Source of the DNA: Antedon mediterranea
Taxonomy: Eukaryota > Echinodermata > Crinoidea > Comatulida > Antedonidae
DNA length: 64,000 nucleotides
Assembly: GCF_964355755.1 (NCBI RefSeq)
Contig: NC_092677.1
Location: forward strand, 15,286,101-15,350,100
Direction: 5' to 3'
Of the stretch, positions 22,201 through 31,973 are shown piece after piece. The translations under genes were made by a program, and so were the position numbers. Numbering within the stretch: the stretch's first letter is position 1; the number at the start of each line of letters is the position of its first letter. A model generated the notes under the pieces. It was not told where the DNA came from. It saw only the letters and a program-made list of their open reading frames with translations, and did not search any database.

Positions 22201-23779
22201 ATATTTGGTAATACACCGTACATGTGTTTCACTGTATGTAGTGGTAACCTAACCCTTAACCTAACCTTACATGGTACAGCACCACATGTGATATAAATGA
22301 GATGCTGTATTACCAAATATTCTTATGATACTTATGCCTACTTCGGAAATAGATTGGAATTAAAGCTATTATTCACACTTGTTCCGTTTCATTATTAAGA
22401 AATAAGGAACAAGTGTGACGTGAATATAGTTTACGTTACTTGTTACGGGATAATTGGATTTTTTTTTTGTCATAATAAATATGAATTAAATCTTAAAATC
22501 AATTTATCTTTTGAAAATGATTTTCTGAATTTCCGGTTAATATCCTGTCTAAGTACCAACATATTTATGTATTGGATTAGAACATGTGCATTAAAGTAGT
22601 AATATTTTGGAAATATAATTTAGAATTGATTTTATAAACAGTTAAAAAAAATGAAATTCTTAAAGAAACATTCACTCAGTACCATGACAAAAACAAAATC
22701 CATTTTCTTTGGATAATGCAATAAAATTGTCCTTTTTATTGCTTTTCTGCATCATTGAACAGTTTTGTTATTAAACTTGTGATTAAATTCTAAAAAGAAA
22801 GATAATGGAAATTGTTCCGATATACTGCATATTGGTTAATTGAAACTATCATAGTTAACTACTAACGTTGTATATTTGAGGAGTAAACATCACACTTATC
22901 CGAACCAGCCTTGTTTGTTATTGATTATTTTATAATGGTAGGCCTATTTGTGTGTTTTGTGTGTGTGTGTGTGTTTATATTTTATCTCAATTCACACTCT
23001 ACAGCCCGCCTCTTACGGAATGGAATATAATATTATATTATTATTATTATATATTATTATACTATATTATAGTATATCAAGATGAGACTATAAGAACAAA
23101 AACATGGCTGCAGTCGCGTGCTCAAGTTAGTGTTTACCGACCAACTGACTGATCGACCAACCGACCGACCAACCGACCGACCGACCGACAGAGTGAGCTG
23201 TAGAGTTGCACGCGACTAAAAAGCACACTTAAACCTACTACAAACAATTCTTAAAGTTGTATTGTCCCCAAAAACATGAAAAACGAACAACAATAAATCA
23301 AATTTTGAATAGACTATTTTGTAGATATATAAGTTATTTGCCCAAAAAATCCGAACAAATTATTAATTTCGCTTATAAAAAATGTAAAAGTCGTTTAAAT
23401 TTCGGAATACGCTTTGTAGTTTATGTAGAAAGGCCTAACTAATATTTATTAACGGTAGTAGGTAGGCCTAGTTGTATAAATCTTTTATGAGCAGCTTGCC
23501 AACGCACATTCAGTACTAACTTCGGTGGAACGATGGTTTAGCGGTTTCCAAACAAACGTAGATCTAATTTCCCTAAACTACAAAAGGCCAATTTTACAAC
23601 TTCAAAGTATTTTCTGGAATAACTCTAAATAACATACAACATTTATTAGGCCTAAATTAAACTTATGGGAAAAAATAACTTACCGGTGCATTTCCTATTG
23701 CGTTTCCGCCGCCACCGTATCCTTGTGAATTAACAATATAAAGCGAGAATAAGACGCAAATTAAGATAAATTTCGACAT
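13147..23779 (-). CDS. Candidate secreted cysteine-rich peptide gene (prokineticin/AVIT-like C-terminal module)
   Basis: Minus-strand model with three exons: 23779-23684, 19368-19348 and 13282-13147 (stop TAG at 13149-13147). All junctions are phase 0. Exon 1 gives a signal peptide and a Gly/Tyr segment, the microexon YKNYGYK, and the last exon six cysteines spaced C-x7-C-x10-C-x-C-x5-C-x10-C. That matches the C-terminal half of the AVIT/colipase-like fold of prokineticins (C-x9-C-x15-C-x-C-x5-C-x9-C, known family pattern). The N-terminal cysteines of that fold, including its CC pair, are not found, so an exon may be missing from the model or the peptide is reduced. The product would be extracellular. 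The exons are plausible one by one; joining them is inference. A TATA box (23931) and AATAAA (12958) frame the unit. Confidence 0.5.
13290..15214. other. Intron of the peptide gene, no further exon accepted
   Basis: AT-rich. A compact GC-richer patch at 14455-14640 carries repeated CCCGAA/TTCGGG and open frames on both strands but lacks usable splice sites. Nothing else is supported. Confidence 0.45.
15222..15838. repeat. 18-bp minisatellite (AATAAGCTAACTAGTTTA), about 34 copies
   Basis: A very regular array with unit AATAAGCTAACTAGTTTA. Variants are mainly single substitutions (AGTTAA for AGTTTA, AATTTA for AGTTTA), with one short irregular unit near 15541-15555. Every unit contains CTAACTAGTT, close to a perfect palindrome around the SpeI site ACTAGT. 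A poly-C tract follows at about 15871-15886. Confidence 0.95.
15890..17021. other. Intron or intergenic DNA without supported genes
   Basis: No supported exon. The block begins with poly-C and poly-A runs and contains scattered TAGGCCTA-type octamers. Confidence 0.5.
17022..17167 (-). pseudogene. Unidentified acidic C-terminal coding segment beside a LINE tail
   Basis: On the minus strand from 17167 the frame reads KDADDENGSDETIIGEL, SQLVHESARARPLDIL and SGPTMADDDDF, ending with TAA at 17024-17022. The acidic, ordered composition looks like the true C-terminus of a protein. I do not recognise the family. It directly abuts the (TTGAA)n tail of the LINE on its upstream side, and a second coding-like segment flanks the other side of the LINE (18829-18692). 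It may be an exon broken by the insertion, or a last exon whose intron now holds the LINE. Confidence 0.5.
17168..18690 (-). mobile_element. CR1/Rex1-like non-LTR retrotransposon, 5'-truncated
   Basis: A minus-strand LINE copy holds an intact reverse-transcriptase frame and a short 3'UTR. The 3' end carries CCCGTGTGGGATGATTAAAG and a (TTGAA)n microsatellite tail at 17168-17190. A short hairpin followed by a microsatellite tail is usual for CR1/Rex1-clade elements, known for lacking long poly(A). The 5' end is truncated near 18690, so the endonuclease domain is absent. An uninterrupted frame of more than 430 codons suggests a fairly young insertion. Confidence 0.85.
17298..18593 (-). CDS. Reverse transcriptase of the CR1/Rex1-like LINE (N-terminally truncated)
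   Basis: 431 codons from 18593, although the open frame continues upstream (VNKSSGPDGIEGRTL), so the natural start is lost. Counted from 18593, the RT palm motifs are LFADFSSAFNT (residues 116-126), GSPQGCVLSPLLY (176-188) and FADDTVLL (207-214, catalytic DD), followed by FKYLGTIFEDNLGW and a C-terminal tail HGRRFRCPACRTN then NSFLPVAIRLLN. It would copy element RNA by target-primed reverse transcription. No endonuclease remains, so this copy cannot move by itself. Confidence 0.88.
   Translation of the reverse strand: MKSCADQLSGVLRYLFQTSINQCVVPNLWKESIIKPIPKQTVIKQLNDLRPIALTSLVMKIFEKIVKTYITSVVESKLDPLQFAYRSGRGVEDARLFLLNTLYKHLELPRSHARMLFADFSSAFNTMHPYILANKLISNFGFQHDFVLWIISFLTNRCQRVLVNQRQSNVRMTSIGSPQGCVLSPLLYIIYTDDCRSKQDNSHLVKFADDTVLLSLLQNSQDGHGSALDDFIQFCGNSYLELNVTKTKEMIVDFRKEKGRNPWVSIINDEPVDIVHSFKYLGTIFEDNLGWELNTEAIVKKGHQRLYLLRKLNHFNVDKVILRVFYNSFIENVLTFSFICWFFSLRVKEKNSLQRIVNLSSKLIGCQLRSLSSLCDMQTLEKSRAILKNINHALFSDFELMPHGRRFRCPACRTNRKRNSFLPVAIRLLNS
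18692..18829 (-). pseudogene. Unidentified coding segment flanking the LINE 5' end
   Basis: From 18829 the minus strand is open for 46 codons: KLWAWNEVKATLCMSTLG, NGPGHVTDGEQIEY, TILTVDTNRK. Composition and codon use look coding, unlike nearby DNA. I do not recognise the protein. Upstream the frame meets a stop in an A-rich run without an acceptor. With the acidic segment at 17167-17022 it brackets the LINE and may be the other half of the same broken gene. Confidence 0.45.
18830..19345. other. Intronic DNA, nothing recognised
   Basis: AT-rich sequence between the LINE region and the microexon, without supported exon or repeat. Confidence 0.4.
19348..19368 (-). CDS. 21-bp microexon (YKNYGYK)
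   Basis: On the minus strand a strong acceptor TTTTTCTTTCAG is followed by 21 nt and a perfect donor AAG|GTAAGT. It encodes YKNYGYK in phase 0, matching the phase and the Tyr/Gly character of the signal-peptide exon at 23779-23684. Paired strong splice sites 21 nt apart are unlikely by chance; use in a transcript is unproven. Confidence 0.5.
20563..20692. mobile_element. MITE-like element, CACTAGGACGCAACGC family
   Basis: The left end reads GTTCCCACTAGGACGCAAC and the right arm TTGCGGAAAACACTAC. Inside, CAAGATAATTGACCAATGA is mirrored by TTGATTGGTCAATTCGC, giving a foldback of about 130 bp. Related copies lie near 3985, 33921 and 42497. No transposase is present. Confidence 0.5.
22169..22352. 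mobile_element. Foldback MITE with about 45-bp terminal inverted repeats
   Basis: The left arm begins TCTATTTCCTAAGTAGGC and includes AATATTTGGTAATACA; the right arm is its inverse complement (TGTATTACCAAATATT, GCCTACTTCGGAAATAGA). The centre holds CCTAACCCTTAACCTAACC. A diverged relative with AATATTTCGTAATACAGC is near 45020-45150. Confidence 0.65.
22367..22425. other. Perfect 12-bp-stem hairpin
   Basis: CACACTTGTTCC pairs with GGAACAAGTGTG across a loop of about 20 nt, and flanking TATTCAC/GTGAATA extends the pairing. It lies just right of the MITE at 22169-22352. It could be another foldback repeat end; no function is claimed. Confidence 0.55.
23112..23217 (+). mobile_element. AGTCGCGTGC-TIR element with (CCGA)n core, internally deleted copy
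   Basis: The ends AGTCGCGTGC and GCACGCGACT are inverted. Inside are GTTAGTGTTTACCGACC and a (CCGA)n/(CCAA) array. It shares ends with copies at 27488-27709, 40457-41121 and 45391-45442. Confidence 0.6.
23684..23779 (-). CDS. Signal-peptide exon of the secreted peptide gene
   Basis: Minus-strand ATG at 23779-23777. Residues 1-18 (MSKFILICVLFSLYIVNS) form a good signal peptide with cleavage likely after Ser18, followed by QGYGGGGNAIGNAP. The exon ends at a perfect donor CCG|GTAAGT in phase 0. The TATA box 145 bp upstream supports a real first exon. Confidence 0.65.
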
Positions 23780-23923
23780 TATTATTGTTTTTCTCTTTCA
23801 CTTCACAATACGTATTTCTTGAAGAATTCCTAATTCTTAGATGCGTAACGTCACCAGTTTCAAAGAATGTTCTCAACCCTAGCGCTGTTGGCGTATGAAT
23901 GACGACTTAGCGTTTGCATTGGC

Positions 23924-23931
23924 TATTTATA
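23924..23931 (-). promoter_or_regulatory. TATA box TATAAATA (minus strand)
   Basis: TATAAATA on the minus strand, about 145 bp upstream of the ATG of the signal-peptide exon. Transcription would start about 30 bp downstream, leaving a 5'UTR of roughly 115 nt. Confidence 0.5.
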
Positions 23932-23933
23932 GA

Positions 23934-24990
23934 TGTAAAACTCGTTGTACAAACTCTACCGTCAATATTGTGATGGTTAGTTTGCACTGAGACTCTCAGG
24001 TTTGCAATAGTCAACTCAGTGTGAATTGTTAGCAGCAATGACAGAAACGTTTCAACAATTATGTTAGAAATTGGCGTAAAATATAATATTTACACACGCT
24101 CATTAACACAGTAATTCCATCAATTATGGTAATGTTAATCGTTCATAATTATCGATTACGTAAGTGCATGACGAGGAGTCAACCGAATCGGGTTAACTGT
24201 GTTCTTTAAACTTAATGACCAAGACTCTAATTGATATTGCTCATTCAGTTTTTTAATCAAATAAAATTAAAATTATTAAATCACAGAATGATTGAACAAG
24301 TGAACAATTAATGAGTTACTTTGAAATACTATAATGCTATTATTATCGGGCGCTGAAAGAACATACCAGTACTAGTCCGGTGTTTTTGTTTTTATTGAAA
24401 CACTGTAGGCCTAGCCAAATCTGAGCACACAAACTAATCAAAGAGAACTATTGATAAGAAAAAACCAAAACTTAAAAAAAAAAAAATTGGACCCGCATAC
24501 AAGAAATAGAAAATTGGCCTATTCAGCTAAAAAAAAAAATATATATATAAAAAAATAGACAATTAGTGAGAAATTTATGAACTACCTGTAGGAGGCGCTT
24601 TATATTTATATTTTTTCTGAGAAAAATATGAATTATTTGATTGCATTTGAACATTTGGATTTGCTTCCGTTTGAATCGCCATAAACACTTGAACGAGTTG
24701 TTCTACTTAGAGTATTCGATGTAGAAAATGGAGATGAAACACATTCCGTGTAAATTATTACCTTAATCGCCAACCACAAAGGAAAACAAAATAATAAATT
24801 ACATTAACTTTTAAAGGTTCACACGTAACGTCACAGAAGCTGATCTGTTATAATTAATTTTTCTTAGAAACTCAGTGGTTATTTGTGCGAGTCTTCACTA
24901 GACTGTTTGTGAGAAATAGATTGTAATAATTGTGTCGCTTCTTGAAATGTTTCCCCCCCACCCAATTGATTTTTTTTATTCGATATTCAA
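23934..24990. other. Intergenic, nothing recognised
   Basis: AT-rich with poly-A tracts around 24473-24550. No supported exon. Confidence 0.5.
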
Positions 24991-24994
24991 GTTG

Positions 24995-25100
24995 TATAAT
25001 TCAATTCAACTTTATTTAACCACGGAGGCCCTGATCAACACATGGTTGTTTTCCCCTGGGGCCGTGTCCACATACAAAATACAAACACAATTTTCAACAA
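24995..25100 (-). mobile_element. CR1-like LINE 3' end fragment
   Basis: Read on the minus strand: GGCCCCAGGGGAAAACAACC, then GCCTCCGTGGTTAAATAAAG and TTGAATTGAATT. The same organisation as the 3' end of the LINE at 17168 (hairpin-like GC stretch, TAAAG, TTGAA repeats) identifies a strongly truncated copy. Confidence 0.6.
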
Positions 25101-27480
25101 TGTATGTACAGGTATATAAATATTATTTAAAAGTTTTAATGAAGTTATGTTTAATCGATTGTAGGGCCGTAGATGGAAGACGATGTCGAAATCCACATGC
25201 GCAGTCCATCGATCGTTAGGTTTATAATTCAAAATAATATTATTGATATGATTTTATGTTTATATGTGGGCGTTTGCGGGGGAGAGAATGATGGTGTTAC
25301 ATCAATATATGGACTAATGTTTGGTCGAAAAGAGAAACCGATATTATCAAAGGAAATTGACCAACTTAAATAAAGGACATATAATCCTGTATAGAATACG
25401 ATATCGGTGTGAAAGAGTATCGGATATTTTTAGGCTACACCTTCCAGTGCTGTTATTTTGTTGGGTAACGTACATTGGAGTCACAAACACATAAGTTCAG
25501 ATCATTTATCAGCGGCCCGAGTATTAGGCCTACTGCGATTTTAAAATTGATTTTTAGAATGCATACAACGAGCTAATGCCGGATTACAAAAAACAACAAA
25601 CTTTGAAACGTTTACCCTGTTCTTCTGCTTGATACGTTTAGATACTCAGCAACGGGTTAGGTCCTAATTTTGCTTTCATCGTATGCTTTAAAGCCTCTGG
25701 ATTGGAATCCGTTCACCCTCAGTAGTTTACGATACATGTATTGCTCTTTATTGGAGGTGTCTTGATAGAGATTTAGCTTTAACTGAAGCTAAATCACTTA
25801 ATCTCGTAATGTTGTTCCGTTATCGTCGATTACTAAGCAATCTCAGATATCATTATGTCTGTTAATGCTAGCAAAAAGAGAGTTTATTTGTTATTTTTTC
25901 AAATTGTAACATATATAGTAGCGATAACGGATCAAGCGTACCCAAGGGAGATACATATTGCTTCTGCATGGTTTAAGCTTAGTAACGGATTTCAATACTC
26001 GGTAAAAACGTATCAAATTTGAACTTTTAGACTCGGAACACCAAGTATATGTGGTTAGCTATTTATCATAGATCTATCACATACCGTTATGTTTTTATCA
26101 TAACGTCATGTTGTTATTTTGTTACTAACTGCCAAAAGCTCAAGTTGATGCCCATAAAATTGTAAGAAAGCAATAATAAGAAAAGACCTATATCTTTTAG
26201 TATATCATGTGCTTAAAAGGCGGTTAAAAGAAATAAAACTGAACTATGTATTTATGGTATTTAGTATGTTATGTATTTAAAAAAAACGATATTATCATAT
26301 TGACGTCTACAGACGCACATAGGCTTTTTCTTCTAAATAATTGTACATATTCAAGTATATGCTTATTTTTATATTTGACCTGTGAATGGTACTCCATTGG
26401 TGGCAGATATCAACATTTAAATGTTATGAATTCGTTGATTCAGCGTATCACTTTGTACGTACATCATGTTGAATTAGAGTGCGTAATTTACACATTATAG
26501 ACAGATCATAAGACTAATTAAAACGTTCCATGCGTTACGAGATAAACAAGATATATTTATTTGTATTGACGTATAGTTTACAGTTGCTTCACTCCAATTC
26601 TTGAAATCAAACAGGTAACTCAACAAAAGAATTGATAAAACTAAAGAGTAAAATTCAATAAAGAATAGAAAGAATGTTTTTGTCAGAAGACGCGATACTG
26701 CTGGAATGACCTTTGACCTTCGACCCCAAAGACAAATCAAATATATTATTCTGAATCATTGGGGTCATGTTTATATTTGTGTTCAATACATTCTTATACC
26801 AAATTCTTTATGGTTTAAGAGATAATTGGGATCAAAGTTGTAAAATGGCAGCCATTTTGATTTTATGCAAATTAGGTAATTTATAATGGGCAGATCAGGG
26901 TAGATTTTGGATATGATAATATCTACATATAGTTGAGCATATTTCAGCAAAAAAACAAACTGTTGCAATTTGTTTGACTCAACGCCTATTTTTCATCTAT
27001 TTCCACTCATCTATTATTGTCTCTAAACGTGATACCGCTCATGTATCGGGTGAAAAATATGGGTTAGACAGTGTGTGTAAATAGTAAGACTACCATAAGA
27101 TATTTCAGCTTAGCGTTGAAGAAGAAGTACATGGCAAAATAAAGAAGCCTTGGGCAGACGATAAAAAGCTACGTTGATAGAAAACGCAAACAATGAATTC
27201 ATCGAAGATACAGTTAGTTTAGTGCCTATCACATTGCTAAAAGTTAGAGAAGCAAGCAAGTAGTGTACGCAACAGATGAATGGAATATATATCGATTTAT
27301 TTAATGTCATATACTTCTCAATAAAACTTTCAATCAATATCTCATACTGCAGACTCTATCGTAGTATAGTATACTAGTACTCCAGGAGAAGAGTGGACTT
27401 GCTTTCTCTCTTCCTCTTTACTCCCTTTCCATAGTCTTTAGAGTTTAGAGTGTGAAAGTTTCTTAATATAATCCCAGAGG
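25101..27480. other. Intergenic, no gene seen
   Basis: Several open frames of 60-85 codons occur but none has domain, splice or composition support. A DR1 motif lies at 26707-26719. Confidence 0.45.
26707..26719 (-). promoter_or_regulatory. Perfect DR1 nuclear-receptor motif
   Basis: The minus strand reads AGGTCAAAGGTCA: two AGGTCA half-sites separated by one base, the classical DR1 bound by HNF4, RXR and COUP-TF receptors. A degenerate third half-site follows. Occupancy is unknown. Confidence 0.35.
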
Positions 27481-27487
27481 TTGTTTT

Positions 27488-27709
27488 TAGTCGCGTGCAA
27501 ACGTGAACCTATATAGCTCACTTTGTCGGTCTCGTGTCTCGTACACTGTTCATATTTTTCGTTATTTTGACAGTGGATATTAATACTTGGAGGCAAATAT
27601 AAATGTTTTTAAAAATGTTTGAACATGTTCAGCAGTTTCTGTCCGTTGGTCGGTCGGTAGGTCGGCCGGACGGTCAGTAAACACTAACTCAAATTTGCGC
27701 ACGCGACTG
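27488..27709 (-). mobile_element. AGTCGCGTGC-TIR element with (CCGA)n, second copy
   Basis: Inverse orientation of the 23112 copy: starts AGTCGCGTGC, contains GGTCGGTCGGTAGGTCGG and AGTAAACACTAACTC, ends GCGCACGCGACT. About 220 bp, so internally deleted compared with 40457-41121. Confidence 0.6.
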
Positions 27710-29820
27710 ACATGTATATGGCCTTGTTCCTTTTAGTGAGGCGATAATGAAACATAAACGTCATCAACATTCATTTTACTATGATTATTCTTGAGAATAA
27801 TCACTCTTACTTATTTTAAAACTTTCATCTCATGATTATCGGCTCGGACTTAACTTGGGCCTGAAACATTAAACTGGTTTACTCTGTGTTAATACTAGAT
27901 TCACACGAGAAACAAATAAGTACTGTTTACCTCTTGTTTATATTACATTCCAGCTGTAATATTTTAGTGCTTAAGTGATGAACTTGTTTCTTCAGCATTC
28001 CTGAATAACAATTAAACAAGTGGACATTAATAGTGTAATAAAGTCACCGTAAATTACGTACTAATGATATCAAATGGTCAGTAGGCTCAAAAGCTGAAGT
28101 AAACCGGACATTGCATTTTAAAGAGAATATTTCCATCCTAGTATGAATAGATTGTTAGTTGTTATTTGATTTGGAAAAAGTACAACTAATTCTTTGTTGT
28201 TGATTACAATTAGTAAGCGAAGTTGCAATTGATTGAATCGGACCGCTTTAATGATTGAGTGACAGTGAGCATTATTGAGTAATTAATCATTGTTTTCTAA
28301 TAATGCTTTTAATGACCTCCTCTTAATTTCAAATCAATTTGTAATGATGTCATCGGGAACGTCGATGAAGTATATTAATTAGGAATGACTCGATCCTATC
28401 AATCATGATGAATGATACGAGTTGAAAAGCATAGCAGTACATTTACCATAAAACGGAGATATTCGAGTGAAATTCGAGCGCTAAACTTCTCGTGTCTTTA
28501 TGCTACCGTGCCGTAATTTCTCTATAGGCTAAACTTTCCACATTATTCACATCTTGAATTAAACTAAATACCTGTATTTTGCAATCAACATTAGAACACA
28601 ACAACCAATAATGTTTTTAAAGAAGAAAATATATGAAATATTGATACAGTAAACAGACAAATATTTAATTCAAACTTATATATCTGCAATTTAATAGAAA
28701 TTTACCTTCAATACTTTAATTCAACAAACACCTACAATACTTACCTAAAATACTAATTCAACAGAAATTTAACTGCAATAGGCCAACCTTATAGTTTTAT
28801 TGAAGAAATATCTTTATTTTCTCATCTTTTGTTCTCTGTCATCAGCAGTTTCCAGTGCCCTACATTGGGATGTGAATAACGATTACTATTGCCATTATTA
28901 CAGGATCACAGGAAAGATCGCTTTACAAAATAACAGTTGCAGTAATACTATCGTCTACTAATTTATATTATTACAATACCAAATAACCATTGATGATAAT
29001 AACTCGTCACCAGGACGAGTTATGTTATTTTTACTTTAAAAAACTCACATGTTATTAGGCCTACACAATGATGTATCTTATGAAATAAAATTGAATTGAA
29101 TGTGACCCACGTGGAAGTACTTTAAAATACCAAAACATGAAAATGTCGATGTTTCTTTACCTTGAAACAATGACATTGAATTGTTTAAAGACCGATCTTA
29201 TCTGTCACAAGCCAAAGCATTAAAAATGGCTTCAATATACGTACCGTGCATGCCTTAAAATAGATAACGTTCATTAAATTGAAATGTAGGCTTAAAGATT
29301 AAATTATATTAATACCAAGATATATAAAATGTTGAATGAAATGTTGTTGCTATACATTGACTATAGGCCTATCGACGAATATTAGGAGAAAATGTAGTTT
29401 TTTACTGCTTGACTTGTCCTAATCCTTTTTTCCACAATGCTAATAATATACTTGTTTAGCTGTCTAAGCGAGTTTTGTAATAAAAATATTTGTACGATCG
29501 ATATTGCATCGACCTCTTACAAATCCGAGTACACCCATGAAATAAGTCTAGAAATTACAAATGATCGTGTCTAACATTTAATTTGAAAACATAAGTACGT
29601 GCGTGTTGGAATGAATTCTTCTCGTCAACCCATCTTCCACTAATTGTGAGGGCGCCTGCTTATATCAGTGTGTTGTTTTAAATCTTCTTATTTTGAATAA
29701 GGAAAACAAGTTTGTTATTGTAAAACCTCTTTGTTTGTAAACGCCGTGAAAATACCTATGTTATCTGTAGTAAAAGCATATCCATGTAAATATTTTTTAA
29801 TTTAAAATAAAACAACATTT
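27710..29820. other. Intergenic, no gene seen
   Basis: AT-rich. A short imperfect repetition (TTCAACA... ACCTACAATAC) lies at 28681-28790, and a perfect hairpin AACTCGTC-ACCAG-GACGAGTT at 28999-29020. No supported coding region. Confidence 0.5.
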
Positions 29821-29951
29821 ATGAAATATGTTACACGTACCGTGGTGAACGAGCCCAGGTTTCTCTACATGTTATTACGTTCTTTTGTAAACTGTACATA
29901 CCCCGCCGGCGGCAAACACGTTCGTTCAAAAACAAAATACTCACAACACAG
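29821..29951 (+). CDS. Weak candidate exon ending at a perfect donor
   Basis: From ATG at 29821 the frame stays open for 43 codons (MKYVTRTVVNEPRF, LYMLLRSFVNCTYPAGG) to a perfect donor CAG|GTAAGT at 29952. The segment is more GC-rich than its surroundings. No signal peptide, domain or partner exon was found. Confidence 0.2.
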
Positions 29952-29959
29952 GTAAGTTT

Positions 29960-31380
29960 GGCCTACATCGGCACTTTTTTCCGAATTTCACAACTACAGT
30001 ACCTCTCTTCCACTGTGTAATACTTTACAAAATGAATGCATGTACTGTATTTATCATTCTTATTATATAGGCCTATTGTACAGCTGTATCCAACCAACTC
30101 GATTGTTTCACCGGCACTTCGCCATTGTTTATTTCGTTCATATCTCTGGTATACAATTAACCATGGTGCTGGTAACTCTTTATAATAACGTTCATTAAAC
30201 ATTTGACTTAGGAATATTTTAAGAGTGCCATTTACAATGGGCAATAGGTCTACTTTCTACCGTAAATTGTTCTCGTCTTCGTGTTTGGCAGATTATGTTG
30301 TTTCTTATGTTGAAATACTAAAAACAGAAACATTTCACACAGTAAAATCAACCCTATAAGCTCACATAAATTGTAAGCCACGCTTATTTTAAACCACCAT
30401 TGTGCATGCCTTATATTTTTATCTTCGTACATTAAAAGAGGCACTGTTTCACTGGATATAGAAATAGACTATATAGAATGATTGATATTAAATGATCACA
30501 TGACATGGTTTAATAGTATGCTGAGATCGATATTTTGTCGAGTTTTCTTCTGGTTTCACTCATATACGGGGGTGTGGAAATGGCCTGGGGGTGCCATAAA
30601 ACAGAAGTAACGTATAATCTAGGCCTGATAATTTAGTACATGAACCTAAACTGTATAATAAACTTTTGAAACAAGTTGAATCAAGAATTTAATTTTCAAG
30701 AACATAATACATTCGGACGAGTTTATCCTTAACAGAAAGCCTAAATCACGAAAGTTCTGAAATAAATAATTTAGTTATTAATGATAAAGAATATCATTAT
30801 AACACACTGTTTTAGCGTAAACTTGTATCCAATTATTAATCCGCCACTTTCATATTAATCAACGTTCAAAGTCTGGACGAGATGTTATGCCATTCAAAAA
30901 GTCAGCGCTCCAATTTTTAACGGAGTAGAACTGATAGACGGTACACACTATAGGTTGGTTTTCGACGCCGAGAACCGTTATTAACCGGGCGTAGCACAGA
31001 ATTATATTTTTTTAGAAAAAGCTGTCGTGTAATAGAACGATTAAATTGAAACTTCAGTAGAACTCTTACTGAACGGCACGTTATAGGAATAGCATGCATA
31101 CACTCAGGTGTGTTATAATTAATGGTATTCAACTACTTTTGTGCTACTTTAACGAGCGGTTCCGGTTTGGTTATTGAAGTATTGCTGTAGGCCTATATTG
31201 AACCAATATATAGAAGTAATGTCTATAGGCAATGCAATAGCAATAGTAGGTCTAGGCCTATATAGTTCATTCCCTTTAAGAAAATCTAATAACGACATAA
31301 TTACACGAATCAAGAGAACGGAAATGGGTAATGACCATTGTTAATAACACAGCATAACAGAACTAGAAGGAAAAATGTCA
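29960..31380. other. Intergenic, no gene seen
   Basis: Short open frames only, without recognised domains. It is the downstream flank of the Pax gene. Confidence 0.45.
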
Positions 31381-31387
31381 CATTACA

Positions 31388-31397
31388 TTTATTTATT
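31388..31397 (-). terminator. Candidate poly(A) signals for the Pax gene
   Basis: Two overlapping AATAAA hexamers on the minus strand about 370 bp after the TAA stop at 31769-31767. Confidence 0.45.
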
Positions 31398-31766
31398 GAT
31401 CTTTTTAATTGATAGCGAGTAATTGCTTATTAGCTACGATGCTAAAATAGGTTGCTCTGACCTCTAGTAGTATTGGAAGACATTGATTTTGTCATTATTA
31501 TCAAGTACTTTGTTCCTGTACCTTTTTTTTTGGTATTTAACCATATCTCTAACATTATTCTACTTACAGTCACTGTAATGACTAATTATTCGTTACACTT
31601 TACCTGATTATGGTGTTATTAAGAAAACTTCCTTTGGTTAATAAGCTTCTACTACATTGAACATTATTAACTGTACAATAATGTTGGCATGTTCTATTCA
31701 ATGTTAGTAAGTTATATTATATACATGTTTACCGAAGAGAAAATGTTTGTTTAAATGTTAATTATA

Positions 31767-31973
31767 TTACTTAGTTGAACAAAACGCTGAATCTCGAGAG
31801 GGGGTTAGTACGAATGGCTTGTTGATCTGATGGCGAGACTCCTGATCGTAATCTTGAAAAGGAGTGGAAGAAGATGATGAAATATTTATGATGGAAGTTG
31901 AGAAATGATGATGTTTATGGGATTCGGACTTCTGATGACGTCTCCATTTCGCTCTTCTGTTTGAGAACCATAC
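31767..31973 (-). CDS. eyg: Pax exon 6: homeodomain helix 3 and C-terminus
   Basis: The acceptor TATTCAG is followed by [14 protein letters not shown], the recognition helix with Ser50 and Asn51. The tail has SESHKHHHF and a serine run, ending CSTK and TAA at 31769-31767. No octapeptide or clear activation domain is visible. Confidence 0.88.
   Translation of the reverse strand, partial: VWFSNRRAKWRRHQKSESHKHHHFSTSIINISSSSSTPFQDYDQESRHQINKPFVLTPSRDSAFCSTK

Larger units (their letters stand above)
19440..23100. other. Intron 1 of the secreted peptide gene, repeat-bearing
   Basis: AT-rich. It includes a MITE-like CACTAGGACGCAA element at 20563-20692, a TIR element at 22169-22352, a hairpin at 22367-22425 and a (GT)n run near 22957-22974. 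The segment 19440-19505 resembles 6890-6965 (CTGACCAATTA and CGCAGTATTT in both), pointing to another dispersed repeat. Confidence 0.5.
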
